DNA from: JAUNBN01 sp036645935
GTDB lineage: Bacteria; Bacillota; Clostridia; Oscillospirales; Ruminococcaceae
Direction: 5' to 3'
NCBI GenBank assembly: GCA_036645935.1
Contig: JAVXNE010000006.1
Span: forward strand, 1-64,000
Length of the DNA: 64,000 nucleotides
Under the pieces are notes generated by a model. It worked only from the letters and a program-made list of their open reading frames with translations. It was not told where the DNA came from and did not search any database. The position numbers and the translations under genes are program-made. Shown here piece after piece: positions 16,442 to 25,489 of the stretch; the first letter of the stretch is position 1; every line of letters begins with the position of its first letter.

Positions 16442-16517
16442 TGGTGGAGATGAGGGGGATCGAACCCCTTACCTCCTGACTGCCAGTCAGGCGCTCTCCC
16501 AGGTGAGCTACACCCCC
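16442..16517 (-). tRNA. tRNA-Ala (GGC)
   Basis: A complete 76-nt cloverleaf on the minus strand: acceptor GGGGGTG/CATCTCC, D stem GCTC/GAGC, anticodon stem CCTGA/TCAGG with loop CTGGCAG (anticodon GGC), T arm AGGGG-TTCGATC-CCCCT, and an encoded CCA end. Confidence 0.97.
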
Positions 16518-16612
16518 ACAATTACGTCCGTTTACGGGCGAACAAAATGTCGTTTCGCTCAATTATTATACCCGATACATCTGTATGTTGTCAAGCTGAT
16601 AATTCGACGTAT

Positions 16613-17260
16613 TCAGATTTTTATCATTCCGTATACCATGAACACGAGCGCTGCTATATAGGTCAGCATGACTATAAAGCACATTTTGGGAACGGTTATA
16701 TCGCTTTGAAATTCTCGCACGAGCAACGCGCTGTCCGACGCGACAAAAGACGAGCTTCCCACAAAAACAAGCAGTGCAGCGTGTGAGTCAATGCTTTGCA
16801 GCTGCAAAAACGCCGTGAAGCTCATAACACAGACAAAGACAAGATAGGCTGTTGACATTCCTCTCGAAAATCTGTTCTTATCGGAACGGATTTTATAGGA
16901 GATAACTATGACTGTCGCCGCATAAAGCGACGCGAGCAGCACCGCCGGCCACACGGCAACAAGTTTTACGTGGCGCGTAAATGTGAATATAAAGCATACG
17001 TGAGCCAAAAAAAAGGCTATGCCGCCGATATAGAATGTTCTTTTGAATATGAGCAGCACGTCTCCGATCAGACACAACGCGATTCCCGCCGCGAAGAGAG
17101 GACGCACCGACCGCGCCGCAGAAAGATAGCATGCGAGCAACGTCAGCATGACAAAAGGCTTGAATATCGCGCGCCATTTGCTGTTTTCAAACCAGCTTGC
17201 GCCGAGCTCGGACACCGCCGCGAGCACAAAGAGCGATAGCGAAAGAAGTTTGATATTCAA
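16613..17260 (-). CDS. YhhN/TMEM86-family membrane protein
   Basis: A 215-residue protein with about eight hydrophobic helices. The family pattern is visible: KPFVMLTLL near the N terminus, ALCLIGDVLLIF (conserved GD), and FVASDSALLV (SD) near the C terminus. Eukaryotic members are lysoplasmalogenases; bacterial roles vary. The start is TTG at 17260 after GAGGTATTTTA. It follows the tRNA gene on the same strand and has no operon partner. Confidence 0.8.
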   Translation of the reverse strand: MNIKLLSLSLFVLAAVSELGASWFENSKWRAIFKPFVMLTLLACYLSAARSVRPLFAAGIALCLIGDVLLIFKRTFYIGGIAFFLAHVCFIFTFTRHVKLVAVWPAVLLASLYAATVIVISYKIRSDKNRFSRGMSTAYLVFVCVMSFTAFLQLQSIDSHAALLVFVGSSSFVASDSALLVREFQSDITVPKMCFIVMLTYIAALVFMVYGMIKI

Positions 17261-18297
17261 TAAAATACCTCAAGATAACTTTTGTTGGCGTTCAAATGGA
17301 GGCCTTGCGCAAAAACAGGAACCGTCGGGGTTATGAAAAGCAGTCTTAATAATATCTGCATGTGCCCAGCTCGCCGCAGTACCCATCACAAGAAGCTGCA
17401 TTGATCGTCCTGTGAATGCTAAGTCAGATCTTCGCATTGCTATGGGTTCATCTTTGTTTTGTTAAAAGTCCAACACCGTCTGTGCATCGCGCCGAGAGAA
17501 TATCCCGCACATCTCGTAATTTATGTGTTTAAGAAAACGGCGCTCAACTTCGGAAATCACCGTTCTCTGTCAGTGCGCTCGAGCTGCTTTCCCTCGATAT
17601 TGCATCTTTGCTTTGCAAAGATTCCCGCCTGTCTGATTTTTTAGTCTCTTACATATTAAGAATACACTAATTACTACTTTTTGGCAACCGGTATCGGAAA
17701 TAAGAGCAAATCACGGCTTGAGCCGCCGTTCAATTGCGACACAGAAAAAATGTTTTCCCACCCCGTTGTCTTTTCCCAAATGTGAAAACCTTGACCTATT
17801 TCACAGCTCAGCAGAAACCACTCCGGACGGCAACAAGGTCAGTCGGCTTCAGTCTCCGAGTATTGGTGCGATTGCCCCTCTCGCAAAATTCTAATGCTTT
17901 GAGAGGAAGAAGTTTGCTGACTCAGAACTCGAATTTCAACTCTCACGGCAACCTTTCATCTAATGTCGCAGTTTTCCTTCGGTAAAACATCTCTTTTGAG
18001 CTGATTTATTATCAACTGTACAATAAATCCGTCGCTCTGTGACTTCAATGACCTTTGGGGATGTTATTTCATAACACTTACCTGTGCGCTAAACCTGAAT
18101 CTTCCAACTCTCCGTATCGAGGGTTTTGAAACACGATGCGCAATCAAACCGCATAGACAAAAAAGCATTGCGCTTTCGTGCGCTGCGAGTGTGAGTTCGC
18201 ACTTAAACTATAATGTCGTTTGCAAGCAGCATGCCTTGTACTGCATGCATTACTTTGTTCTTTATGAGAGCTCTTTCTTTCAATGTTACCGAAAATT
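17261..18297. other. Non-coding or decayed stretch
   Basis: About one kilobase without a credible gene. Short frames (for example 17734-17985 and 18191-18439 on plus) lack ribosome sites and known motifs. I also see no tRNA and no strong repeat. It may be the remains of deleted genes between the YhhN gene and the secreted-protein gene. Confidence 0.5.
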
Positions 18298-18323
18298 AAA
18301 ACCCGCCGCAAGGCGAGTTTTAA
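18298..18323 (-). terminator. Terminator of the secreted InlB-repeat protein gene
   Basis: On the minus strand the sequence reads AAAACTCGCC-TTG-CGGCGGGTTTT followed by AATTTTC. It lies 23 bases after the stop of the gene at 18347-19939. Confidence 0.75.
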
Positions 18324-18346
18324 AGGTTGCTAATATCAATTGGCTC

Positions 18347-19939
18347 TCACAGAGGCGCGATGTTCGACCAATCTCCATATATTGTACCGCCCATAATCGT
18401 GAGATAGGCACGAACCTTGTATTCACAAGCCGAGCCTGATGGGCGCTGCAAATCCGTGAAACTCGTTGTGGATCCGCCATCAACGGAACCCAGCCGAGTA
18501 AAGAATTCCTCGCCTGCTGCGCGGCGATAAATCATGTAACCGCTCGCCTGCTCTGCGGCGCTCCACGAAAGCGTTGCCGAGACCCCACTCGCCGTTGCGA
18601 CAAGCTCTGTCGGAGCCGCCGACAAGCCCTTTTCCCACTGCGCATAGAGCGTGTGGTCGGAGCTCTTGACGGCGGGCGTCGTCGATGTTCGGCGGTTTAC
18701 TCCGTGCTCGTCAGTGGCCCAGCCTGTGAAAATATATCCCTCGCGTGTCGGAATCGGCAATTGGCCGTAAGGTTCACCGTAAACGACTGTTTTATCTTCG
18801 GCATCACATTTGCCGCCCATTGCGGAAAAGCTAACCTTGTATTCGTTGGGCGTCCAGCAAGCATACAGCGTGTGGTTGTGTGGTATGGATATTTCAGTGT
18901 CCGACAAGACCATCGCGCTCGCGTCGGGTGAGAGCGACCATCCAGACATTGTGTACCCGTTGCGCTCACCTGCTGACGGAAGTTTACCGTAAGTCGAGCC
19001 GAACTTCACCGATATTGGTTCAGGCACGATTCCTCCGCTGTTCACATCAAAATTCAGCGTGTAGGTTTGGGGTGACCAGTGCGCGTAATAAGTCAGCTCA
19101 AACTGTGTCGGAACTGTGGCCGGATCGGCGGCATAGCCACCCTTTTCCGAAGAATACCATCCGTCAAAGTTGTAACCGATACGGGTTGCCGTGGGCAGTT
19201 CGCCTATTGTGCCTCCGCCATCGATGAAGGCGCTCTTAAAGCTCGCGACGCCGCCTGTGGGCTCAAAATAAACCGCAGCTCCGATATCGATTAAATCGTA
19301 GTTGGCCGCATGGTATACAGACAGCGCGTGATCATATGTCTTTGCAAGATGCTCAACGGTGAATGTGTTTCGAGAGATCATGCTGTTGTAGTTACCATGA
19401 TATACGTCGACACTTTTAACGGTATCGCCCGCACGGTTAATGTTTTCAATAATCATTGTGTGGACGTTGTTTCCGCTGTGACCCTGAAGCACGTCACCCG
19501 GCTCCGCTCTTGCAAGCAACACGGACACGTTGCCTGCCGTGACTGCTCCGATAGTGTAGCTCTTCGCCTCGGTCGAAACAGGGTCATGTCCGCCGCATCC
19601 GACAATTGAGCATGGATAAGGCGTATACAAACGTCCGACAAGCTGTGTGGTATACGTCGCGGAATCGTAATCACCATGATAGTTTATATTGGGGTCTCTG
19701 TCGTATTCATAAAGCTTATTGAAAACGCGCTTCACAAACAGATAGCAGTTATATTCTGGCGTACCTACGGTATAACCGCTCTCCTTCTCGATATGCGCAA
19801 GACGTGCCGAGACGCCGCCTCCCTGCGCAAGATCAGTCGGCGCACCGTCATTCGCAAGCGCCGGCGGCGCAATCGACGAGAACAGCAACAGCGCGGCAAT
19901 CGCCATCGCAAGCTTTTTTTTCATGTTGGCAAACTTCAT
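18347..19939 (-). CDS. Secreted protein: papain-like fold domain, three InlB-type repeats, Fn3
   Basis: A 530-residue exported protein; ATG 19939 follows ACGGAGATTGAC. The signal peptide (MKKKLAMAIAALLLF ... PALAN) is cut near residue 30. Residues about 45-215 resemble an NlpC/P60 or CHAP-like hydrolase: YNCYLFVKRVFN (Cys) and PGDVLQ...NNVHTMIIENI (His). Three Listeria-Bacteroides (InlB B) repeats follow, each with G-Y-x-F-x-G-W and ending in LYAQW-type motifs (about 220-440), then an Fn3-like domain to the end. No LPXTG anchor. Likely an extracellular cell-wall or adhesion protein; the enzymatic role of the N domain is a prediction. Confidence 0.8.
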   Translation of the reverse strand: MKFANMKKKLAMAIAALLLFSSIAPPALANDGAPTDLAQGGGVSARLAHIEKESGYTVGTPEYNCYLFVKRVFNKLYEYDRDPNINYHGDYDSATYTTQLVGRLYTPYPCSIVGCGGHDPVSTEAKSYTIGAVTAGNVSVLLARAEPGDVLQGHSGNNVHTMIIENINRAGDTVKSVDVYHGNYNSMISRNTFTVEHLAKTYDHALSVYHAANYDLIDIGAAVYFEPTGGVASFKSAFIDGGGTIGELPTATRIGYNFDGWYSSEKGGYAADPATVPTQFELTYYAHWSPQTYTLNFDVNSGGIVPEPISVKFGSTYGKLPSAGERNGYTMSGWSLSPDASAMVLSDTEISIPHNHTLYACWTPNEYKVSFSAMGGKCDAEDKTVVYGEPYGQLPIPTREGYIFTGWATDEHGVNRRTSTTPAVKSSDHTLYAQWEKGLSAAPTELVATASGVSATLSWSAAEQASGYMIYRRAAGEEFFTRLGSVDGGSTTSFTDLQRPSGSACEYKVRAYLTIMGGTIYGDWSNIAPL

Positions 19940-20243
19940 ATAGTCAATCTCCGTAATCGCGTGGGTTCCGCGAGCTGCAAGAATTTTTCGTTCCTTGTGC
20001 CTTACTATTAAACTAATGAGTATAGCTGTGACTAATATTACAACTTTTCAGTGTTTATTTCAACCCCCTGCATTTACCGTGCGGCTCGGAAGGCTTTTAT
20101 CAATACCCCACGGTGCCTAAAAATGTGACGCGGCGCTTTACTTGAAAAATTGTTGATGTACTATTGACTTTATTATGGTAGTGTGGTAGTGTAGTGAAGT
20201 CAACAGGACAAAAACACTATTCACCAGAATGAGGAGAGAGAAA
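19940..20243. promoter_or_regulatory. Divergent promoter region
   Basis: About 300 bases between the secreted-protein gene (minus) and the ABC transporter operon (plus). A candidate plus promoter is TTGACT at 20164-20169 and TAGTGT at 20187-20192 with 17-base spacing; the -10 is poor. A direct repeat TAGTGTGG-TAGTGTAG overlaps it and may be an operator. Confidence 0.3.
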
Positions 20244-21074
20244 ATGAAACGATTCATCACTGTATTACTCGTGTTCGCGCTTGCCGCGACACTGCTCGCC
20301 GGATGCGGCGCTGCACCAGCAACAACACCTGAAGAGCCCTCAGGCAAAACCGATGCACCCGCGCTGCTCGGCGCGGACGACACATTTGTCGTAGGTTTTG
20401 ACCAGGACTTTCCGCCATACGGATATGTTGGCGAAGACGGCGAATTCACAGGTTTTGACCTTGAGTGTGCCAAAGCTGTCGCCACACGTCTCGGTTGGAA
20501 AATCGAACTTCAGCCAATCGAATGGGCCGCCAAAGATCTCGAGCTTGACAACGGCGCTATTGACTGCATTTGGAACGGATTCACGATGAACGGACGCGAG
20601 GATGAATATGAGTGGACTGAGCCCTATGTCGACAACAGTCAGGTTTTTGTCGTCAAGGCCGATTCGGGAGTGTCTGATTTCGCCGCACTTGCCGGAAAGA
20701 ACGTTGCGGTTCAGAAGGACAGCTCAGCACTTGCGGCACTCAATGACAACGAAGAGCTAAAAAAGACCTTCGGCGAATTGATTGAGGTCGGAGAGTACAA
20801 CACCGCGTTTATGGATCTTGAGCAGGGGGCAATTGATGCTGTTGCGATGGATATTGGTGTCGCGAAGTTCCAGATGAAAGGCCGCGAGGGCGAGTTCAAA
20901 ATTTTAGACGAAGCGCTCATGGCGGAGCAATATGGAATCGGATTCAAGCTCGGTAACAAGGCGTTGCGCGACGCGGTTCAGACCGAATTTGTCGAGATGG
21001 TCAAGGACGGCACAGTCGCAGAGATATCCGCAAAATTCTTTGACGGCGAGAACATCTGCATAATCAAGCCGTAG
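20244..21074 (+). CDS. Polar amino-acid ABC transporter, substrate-binding lipoprotein
   Basis: A 276-residue family 3 solute-binding protein. ATG 20244 follows GAGGAGAGAG; an in-frame ATG at 20229 is less well placed. Lipoprotein signal with lipobox LLAGC at about residues 19-23, then a short linker. Domain signatures: VVGFDQDFPPYGYVGEDGEF, TGFDLECAKAVATRLGWK, DCIWNGFTMNGRE and AALAGKNVAVQKDSSA. It delivers an amino acid to the permease/ATPase pair downstream. The substrate cannot be fixed from sequence. Confidence 0.92.
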   Translation: MKRFITVLLVFALAATLLAGCGAAPATTPEEPSGKTDAPALLGADDTFVVGFDQDFPPYGYVGEDGEFTGFDLECAKAVATRLGWKIELQPIEWAAKDLELDNGAIDCIWNGFTMNGREDEYEWTEPYVDNSQVFVVKADSGVSDFAALAGKNVAVQKDSSALAALNDNEELKKTFGELIEVGEYNTAFMDLEQGAIDAVAMDIGVAKFQMKGREGEFKILDEALMAEQYGIGFKLGNKALRDAVQTEFVEMVKDGTVAEISAKFFDGENICIIKP

Positions 21075-21093
21075 ATCGCACAATCAAAACTCG

Positions 21094-21134
21094 CAGTGCC
21101 GCGCGGCGTAACCGCTGTACGCCGCGCGGCACTG
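21094..21134 (+). promoter_or_regulatory. GC-rich hairpin between binding-protein and permease genes
   Basis: A perfect 17-bp stem (CAGTGCCGCGCGGCGTA and its complement) with a seven-base loop and no T tract. Such elements protect the upstream mRNA part or reduce read-through, giving more binding protein than membrane subunits. Confidence 0.7.
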
Positions 21135-21164
21135 TGCGAATATTACCGCATCGGAGAGACTTAA

Positions 21165-21815
21165 ATGTCACTGCAAACTATGCTGGTTCAGCTGGGAACA
21201 GGAATGCTCACCTCAACTGAGATCTTCATTCTCACGCTGATAGGCTCGCTGCCGCTCGGATTGCTCGTAGCATTCGGGCGCATGTCAAAAATACCGCCGC
21301 TTCGCGTCGCGACGCAAATCTACATATCAATAATGCGCGGCACACCGCTCATGCTTCAGCTACTCGTCGTATACTTCGGGCCATTTTTCCTCTTTAACAT
21401 GGAAGTTTCGCGCAACTACCGCTTTTGGGCGGTGATAATTGCGTTTGTGATAAACTACGCCGCTTATTTTGCCGAAATATATCGCGGTGGAATCGCGTCG
21501 ATGCCAAGTGGACAGTATGAGGCCGCCGAGGTTCTCGGCTATACAAAGATACAGACTTTTCTGCGCATCATCCTTCCCCAGGTTATCAAGCGCATTCTGC
21601 CATCGATAACAAACGAGATCATAACGCTCATCAAGGACACCTCGCTCGCCTTTGCGATAGCGGTTTCGGAAATGTTCACGATTGCGAAAGCGATCGCCTC
21701 GGCCGAAAAATCAATGGTATCCTTTTTTGCAGCCGCCGTATTCTACTATCTGTTCAACCTTGTCGTCGCCATGCTGATGGAGCGGTGCGAGACCAAGCTG
21801 AACTATTACAACTGA
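21165..21815 (+). CDS. Polar amino-acid ABC transporter permease
   Basis: A 216-residue HisM/GlnP-type permease with about five transmembrane helices. The family motifs are MRGTPLMLQLLVVYFGP near the N terminus and the EAA loop EAAEVLGYTKIQTFLRIILP. It forms the membrane channel, probably as a homodimer because only one permease gene is present. ATG 21165 follows GGAGAG; the ATPase gene starts nine bases after its stop. Confidence 0.93.
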   Translation: MSLQTMLVQLGTGMLTSTEIFILTLIGSLPLGLLVAFGRMSKIPPLRVATQIYISIMRGTPLMLQLLVVYFGPFFLFNMEVSRNYRFWAVIIAFVINYAAYFAEIYRGGIASMPSGQYEAAEVLGYTKIQTFLRIILPQVIKRILPSITNEIITLIKDTSLAFAIAVSEMFTIAKAIASAEKSMVSFFAAAVFYYLFNLVVAMLMERCETKLNYYN

Positions 21816-21824
21816 GGAGTTTTC

Positions 21825-22586
21825 ATGGAAGTTTTGCGTCTTGACAATATCAAAAAAAGCTTCGGGGAACTTGAGGTGCTGCAAGGCATCTCGATGACGG
21901 TGCATGAGGGCGAGGTCGTCGCCGTAATCGGACCCTCGGGTTCGGGCAAGTCCACTTTGCTGCGCTGCGCAACGCTGCTCGAGCAAATCGATTCAGGAGA
22001 AATCATTTACCTCGGAGAGAGAGCCGCCATGACACACGAAGATGGCTCTGCACAATATGCCGACAAGCAGAGCTTGCGCCGAATCCGATCGAAGTTCGGG
22101 TTGGTGTTTCAGGATTTTAACTTGTTTCCCCATTTCTCGGTTATGCGCAACATTATCGACGCGCCGCTTGTCGTGCAACACCGAGATCGTGCCGAGGCGG
22201 TCGATTGTGCCCGCAAACTGCTCAAAAAACTCGGGCTTGAGGACAAGGAAGACGCCTACCCCTGCCAGCTCTCAGGCGGCCAGCAACAGCGCGTCTCAAT
22301 TGCGCGCGCGCTCGCAATCGAACCCAAGATGCTCTTTTTCGACGAGCCCACCTCGGCGCTCGATCCGGAACTCACAGGAGAGATTCTCCACGCAATCCGC
22401 GATCTTGCGGCGGACAACATGACGATGGTAATCGTCACGCACGAGATGGCCTTTGCCGAAAAAGTAGCCGACCGCGTGATATTCATGGCCAATGGAATTG
22501 TCGTTGAAGAGGGCTCGGCGCGCGATGTGATAGGCCGTCCCGAAAACGAGCGCACTCAAGCTTTTTTGAAAAAGTACGAGAGATAA
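21825..22586 (+). CDS. Polar amino-acid ABC transporter ATPase (GlnQ-type)
   Basis: A 253-residue ATPase: Walker A GPSGSGKST, Q-loop FGLVFQDFNLFPH, signature LSGGQQQRV, Walker B MLFFDEPTSALDP and switch His in VIVTHEM. An insertion of about 20 residues (AAMTHEDGSAQYADKQ) between Walker A and the Q-loop is a common variant. Last gene of the three-gene operon; no T-rich terminator is obvious after it. Confidence 0.94.
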   Translation: MEVLRLDNIKKSFGELEVLQGISMTVHEGEVVAVIGPSGSGKSTLLRCATLLEQIDSGEIIYLGERAAMTHEDGSAQYADKQSLRRIRSKFGLVFQDFNLFPHFSVMRNIIDAPLVVQHRDRAEAVDCARKLLKKLGLEDKEDAYPCQLSGGQQQRVSIARALAIEPKMLFFDEPTSALDPELTGEILHAIRDLAADNMTMVIVTHEMAFAEKVADRVIFMANGIVVEEGSARDVIGRPENERTQAFLKKYER

Positions 22587-22856
22587 TTGCAAGCGCTCTC
22601 GCAACGTCTGCACATCTCACAATTTTCACCGTAAAATTTTCTTAATTTGGGGAAATTTCCGTTTGCCGACGAGATATCTTCCAACTGCATTCCCCCACAA
22701 GGAGTGCAGTTGTTATATTGAGGCTCATATGGATTTTTCAGATTGCGACTGCGCGACAAATGATATGGTGTTGAACCCGCCCTGTGTGTGCCTCTCTTTC
22801 CTATAGCAGCGCTTTGCCAAAATGCCCCCTCTATGGAGATGCTGCAAACATCTCCT

Positions 22857-23075
22857 TCAACTCATACCTCTCATCAGATGAATCGGCTCTTCTGGCGTTA
22901 TATCTTCGGCTGCAACTGTGCCGATCTTTCCGCAGCGAATGGCGGCTATTCTGTCGGATACCTCAGGCAGTTCGTCCAACCTATGCGAGATAACAATAAC
23001 GCAGCCGCCGTTTTTCATCTTTTGAAGCAACGCAAACAGCACCTCGACTTATTCATTTGTAAGCAAAGAAGACCG
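22857..23075 (-). pseudogene. Remnant of a sugar/nucleoside ABC transporter ATPase
   Basis: The minus frame reads SSLLTNE-stop-VEVLFALLQ, then MKNGGCVIVISHRLDELPEV and SDRIAAIRCGKIGTV. This matches the end of the first nucleotide-binding domain in RbsA/MglA/NupO-type ATPases (D-loop, switch-His segment ISHRLDE, and the following SDR...RxGK). A stop codon (at about 23056) interrupts it, and nothing upstream or downstream continues the gene. It is an isolated gene fossil between two transporter operons. Confidence 0.72.
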
Positions 23076-23258
23076 CTCTTCAAAACCCCAGCCCGCCGCA
23101 AATCGCAGCCGCCGCGCGCTGTCACTTCAGTCGTTAACGCCCCGCCCCGCTCATTGTGGACCATTCGCCTACACATGTTAATTTGCACATATCTTTTGAA
23201 TATTTATCACAATGTTTAGGACAATTCAATGATTTTAATGTGTTAAAGTGTTTTGCCC

Positions 23259-23287
23259 TTGCAATTGCAGCTTTCGGGAAATAGAAT
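23259..23287 (+). promoter_or_regulatory. Promoter of the liv operon
   Basis: TTGCAA at 23259-23264, 17 bases, then TAGAAT at 23282-23287. It lies 54 bases before livJ. Confidence 0.5.
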
Positions 23288-23302
23288 TGTAAAATATATA
23301 CG

Positions 23303-23314
23303 ACTATTAATAGT
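23303..23314. promoter_or_regulatory. Palindromic candidate operator in the liv leader
   Basis: ACTATTAATAGT is a perfect 12-bp palindrome within the wider CGACTA...TAGTCG repeat. It lies just downstream of the -10, where a repressor would block initiation or elongation. The regulator is unknown. Confidence 0.4.
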
Positions 23315-23341
23315 AGTCGAGATAAACAAGGAGGAATACGC

Positions 23342-24490
23342 ATGAAAAAGTTAGTATCCGTCATTCTCTGTCTCGCTCTTGCCACAGCGCTCTTGGTCGG
23401 TTGCTCCGGCGGCAATGCCGGCAGCGGCTCGTCAGACGTCATCAAAATTGGCATTTTCGAGCCTCTCACGGGGGCGAACGCCGCCGGAGGTGAGCTTGAG
23501 GTTCGCGGAATTGAGCTTGCGAACGAGATGTTCCCCGAGGTGCTTGGAAAAAAGGTCGTGCTTGTCAAGGCCGACAACAAGTCGGATACCGTAGAAGCCG
23601 CAACCGCAGCGGCGAGACTCGTTGAATCTGAAAAGGTCGACGTCGTTCTCGGTTCGTGGGGTAGCAGCCTTGCCATGGCCGGTGGAGATGCCTTTAAAAA
23701 CAGCGAAACCCCCGCCATCGGAACCTCCTGCACAAACAAAAATGTCACATTGGGCAATGACTATTATTTCCGCGTTTGCTTTATCGACCCGTTTCAGGGC
23801 GTTATAATGGCAAACTACGCGACAAAGAATCTCAACGCTACCAAGATCGGAATTATATATGAAGTCTCGAATGACTATGCTGTCGGTCTTCGTGACGCCT
23901 TTGTCAAGGCACTCGAGAAAAATGGCGGCGAAGTCGTTGCCGAGGGCATGTATAACACCGGAGATCAAGACTTCAGCTCACAGCTGCTCACGGTGATGGC
24001 GCAGAAACCTCAGGCGATCTTTGCGCCCGGAAACTACACCGAGAGCGCGCTCGTGATGAAACAGGCGCGCGAGCTCGGCTATAATGACGTTGTTTTCCTC
24101 GGCGGAGACACATGGGAAACCAATCCGCTTATTGAAGTTGGCGGCAAATTTGTTGAAGGCTGCGTCTTCTCCACATTCTTCGACGAGAGCGCCAAGCTCA
24201 ACGATATGACAGCAGCCTTCCTCGAGGCCTATAAAGCAAAATACAACGAGTCCCCCGCCGCCGTCTCAGCGCTCGGATTTGACGCGTATCTCGCCGCTAT
24301 CAAGGCAATTGAGGCCGCAGGTTCAACAGACGGGCCGGCAGTGCGCGAAGCGCTTGCAGCTCTGTCGTTTGATGGTTGCACCGGTCCCATCAAGTTCGAT
24401 GAAAACGGCGATGCTGAAAAATCGACCGCCATACTTAAAACTGTCGAAGACGGAGCGTTCACTTACCTTGACACTGTCACAATCGGCTAA
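23342..24490 (+). CDS. livJ: Branched-chain amino-acid ABC transporter, binding lipoprotein
   Basis: A 382-residue periplasmic-binding protein-like I lipoprotein: lipobox LLVGC near residue 20, then IKIGIFEPLTGANAAGGEL, RGIELANEMFPEVLGK and VVLGSWGSSLAMAGGDAFK, typical of the Leu/Ile/Val-binding family. ATG follows AAGGAGG. It binds a branched-chain or related amino acid outside the cell and feeds LivHMGF encoded next. Family members can also carry amides or urea, so the substrate is provisional. Confidence 0.92.
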   Translation: MKKLVSVILCLALATALLVGCSGGNAGSGSSDVIKIGIFEPLTGANAAGGELEVRGIELANEMFPEVLGKKVVLVKADNKSDTVEAATAAARLVESEKVDVVLGSWGSSLAMAGGDAFKNSETPAIGTSCTNKNVTLGNDYYFRVCFIDPFQGVIMANYATKNLNATKIGIIYEVSNDYAVGLRDAFVKALEKNGGEVVAEGMYNTGDQDFSSQLLTVMAQKPQAIFAPGNYTESALVMKQARELGYNDVVFLGGDTWETNPLIEVGGKFVEGCVFSTFFDESAKLNDMTAAFLEAYKAKYNESPAAVSALGFDAYLAAIKAIEAAGSTDGPAVREALAALSFDGCTGPIKFDENGDAEKSTAILKTVEDGAFTYLDTVTIG

Positions 24491-24513
24491 GGGAACAAAC
24501 TAAAACAACACTT

Positions 24514-24541
24514 CGGGCGGTCGGTCGTGTGCCGGCCGCCC
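24514..24541 (+). promoter_or_regulatory. GC-rich hairpin between livJ and livH
   Basis: CGGGCGGTCGG and CCGGCCGCCCG form an 11-bp stem with one bulged base and a short loop. No T tract follows. Same position (after the binding-protein gene) as hairpins in the other two ABC operons of the window. Confidence 0.65.
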
Positions 24542-24567
24542 GCGTTGTATAGGAAGGGGGAACAGAT

Positions 24568-25476
24568 ATGTCCGTCCTAATACCGAGCTGGGAGATGATC
24601 GCGCAATCGGCAGCCAACGCGCTCTCTCTCGGCAGCCTCTATGCCCTCGTCGCCATAGGCTACACAATGGTATACGGCATATTGAGGCTTATAAATTTTG
24701 CTCACGGCGACATATTTATGATGAGCATGTATTTTTTCTTTTATATGGTCACCATTTTTTACATGCCGTGGTACGTCGCGTTCGCGCTCGTTATCGCAGC
24801 CACCGCAATGCTCGGAATGCTCATCGAACGAGTGGCCTACCGCCCGCTGCGTGACGCGCCGAGAATATCGCTGCTCATCTCGTCCATCGGGGTGTCCTAC
24901 CTGTTGGAGAACCTTGCGGTGGTCGTTTTTTCCGGAATTCCCAAGCAATTTCCCGAGATTGCGTTTTTTCAGGACATAGTCGTGCTGGGATCGGTTCGCA
25001 TACCGCGCCTTGTACTCTTTGTGCCGCTGATAACCGCCGCGCTCGTTGTGGGATTGCTTTTTTTGATAAACAAGACCAAAACGGGAATGGCGATGCGCGC
25101 TGTTTCCCGTGACTACGAGACGGCGCGTCTCATGGGCATCAATATCAACAGAATTATCATGCTAACCTTTTGTATCGGAAGCGCTCTCGCCGCTGTCGGA
25201 GCAATGATGTGGGGTCTGAAATATCCAAAAATCGAGCCTTACGTCGGAATAATGCCCGGTCTTAAATGCTTTATCGCCGCGGTAATCGGCGGCATAGGAA
25301 ATATCAAGGGCGCGGTTGTCGGCGCGCTGCTGCTCGGGTTTATCGAGATAATGGTCGTGCTGTTTTTTCCAGCTCTCTCGGGATACAAGGACGCGTTCGC
25401 ATTCGTCATGCTCATTGTGATTCTGCTCGTGCGCCCGACAGGATTGCTCGGCGACAAGTCCACAAACAAGGTTTAA
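24568..25476 (+). CDS. livH: Branched-chain amino-acid ABC transporter permease LivH
   Basis: A 302-residue permease with about eight membrane helices. Motifs: SLYALVAIGYTMVYGILRLINFAHGDIFM at the N terminus (the GYTMVYGI and NFAHG parts are hallmark) and AVIGGIGNIKGAVVGALLLG near the C terminus. Pairs with LivM as heterodimeric channel. ATG follows AAGGGGG. The next gene starts 13 bases after its stop. Confidence 0.94.
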   Translation: MSVLIPSWEMIAQSAANALSLGSLYALVAIGYTMVYGILRLINFAHGDIFMMSMYFFFYMVTIFYMPWYVAFALVIAATAMLGMLIERVAYRPLRDAPRISLLISSIGVSYLLENLAVVVFSGIPKQFPEIAFFQDIVVLGSVRIPRLVLFVPLITAALVVGLLFLINKTKTGMAMRAVSRDYETARLMGININRIIMLTFCIGSALAAVGAMMWGLKYPKIEPYVGIMPGLKCFIAAVIGGIGNIKGAVVGALLLGFIEIMVVLFFPALSGYKDAFAFVMLIVILLVRPTGLLGDKSTNKV

Positions 25477-25489
25477 GGGGGATGCATAG

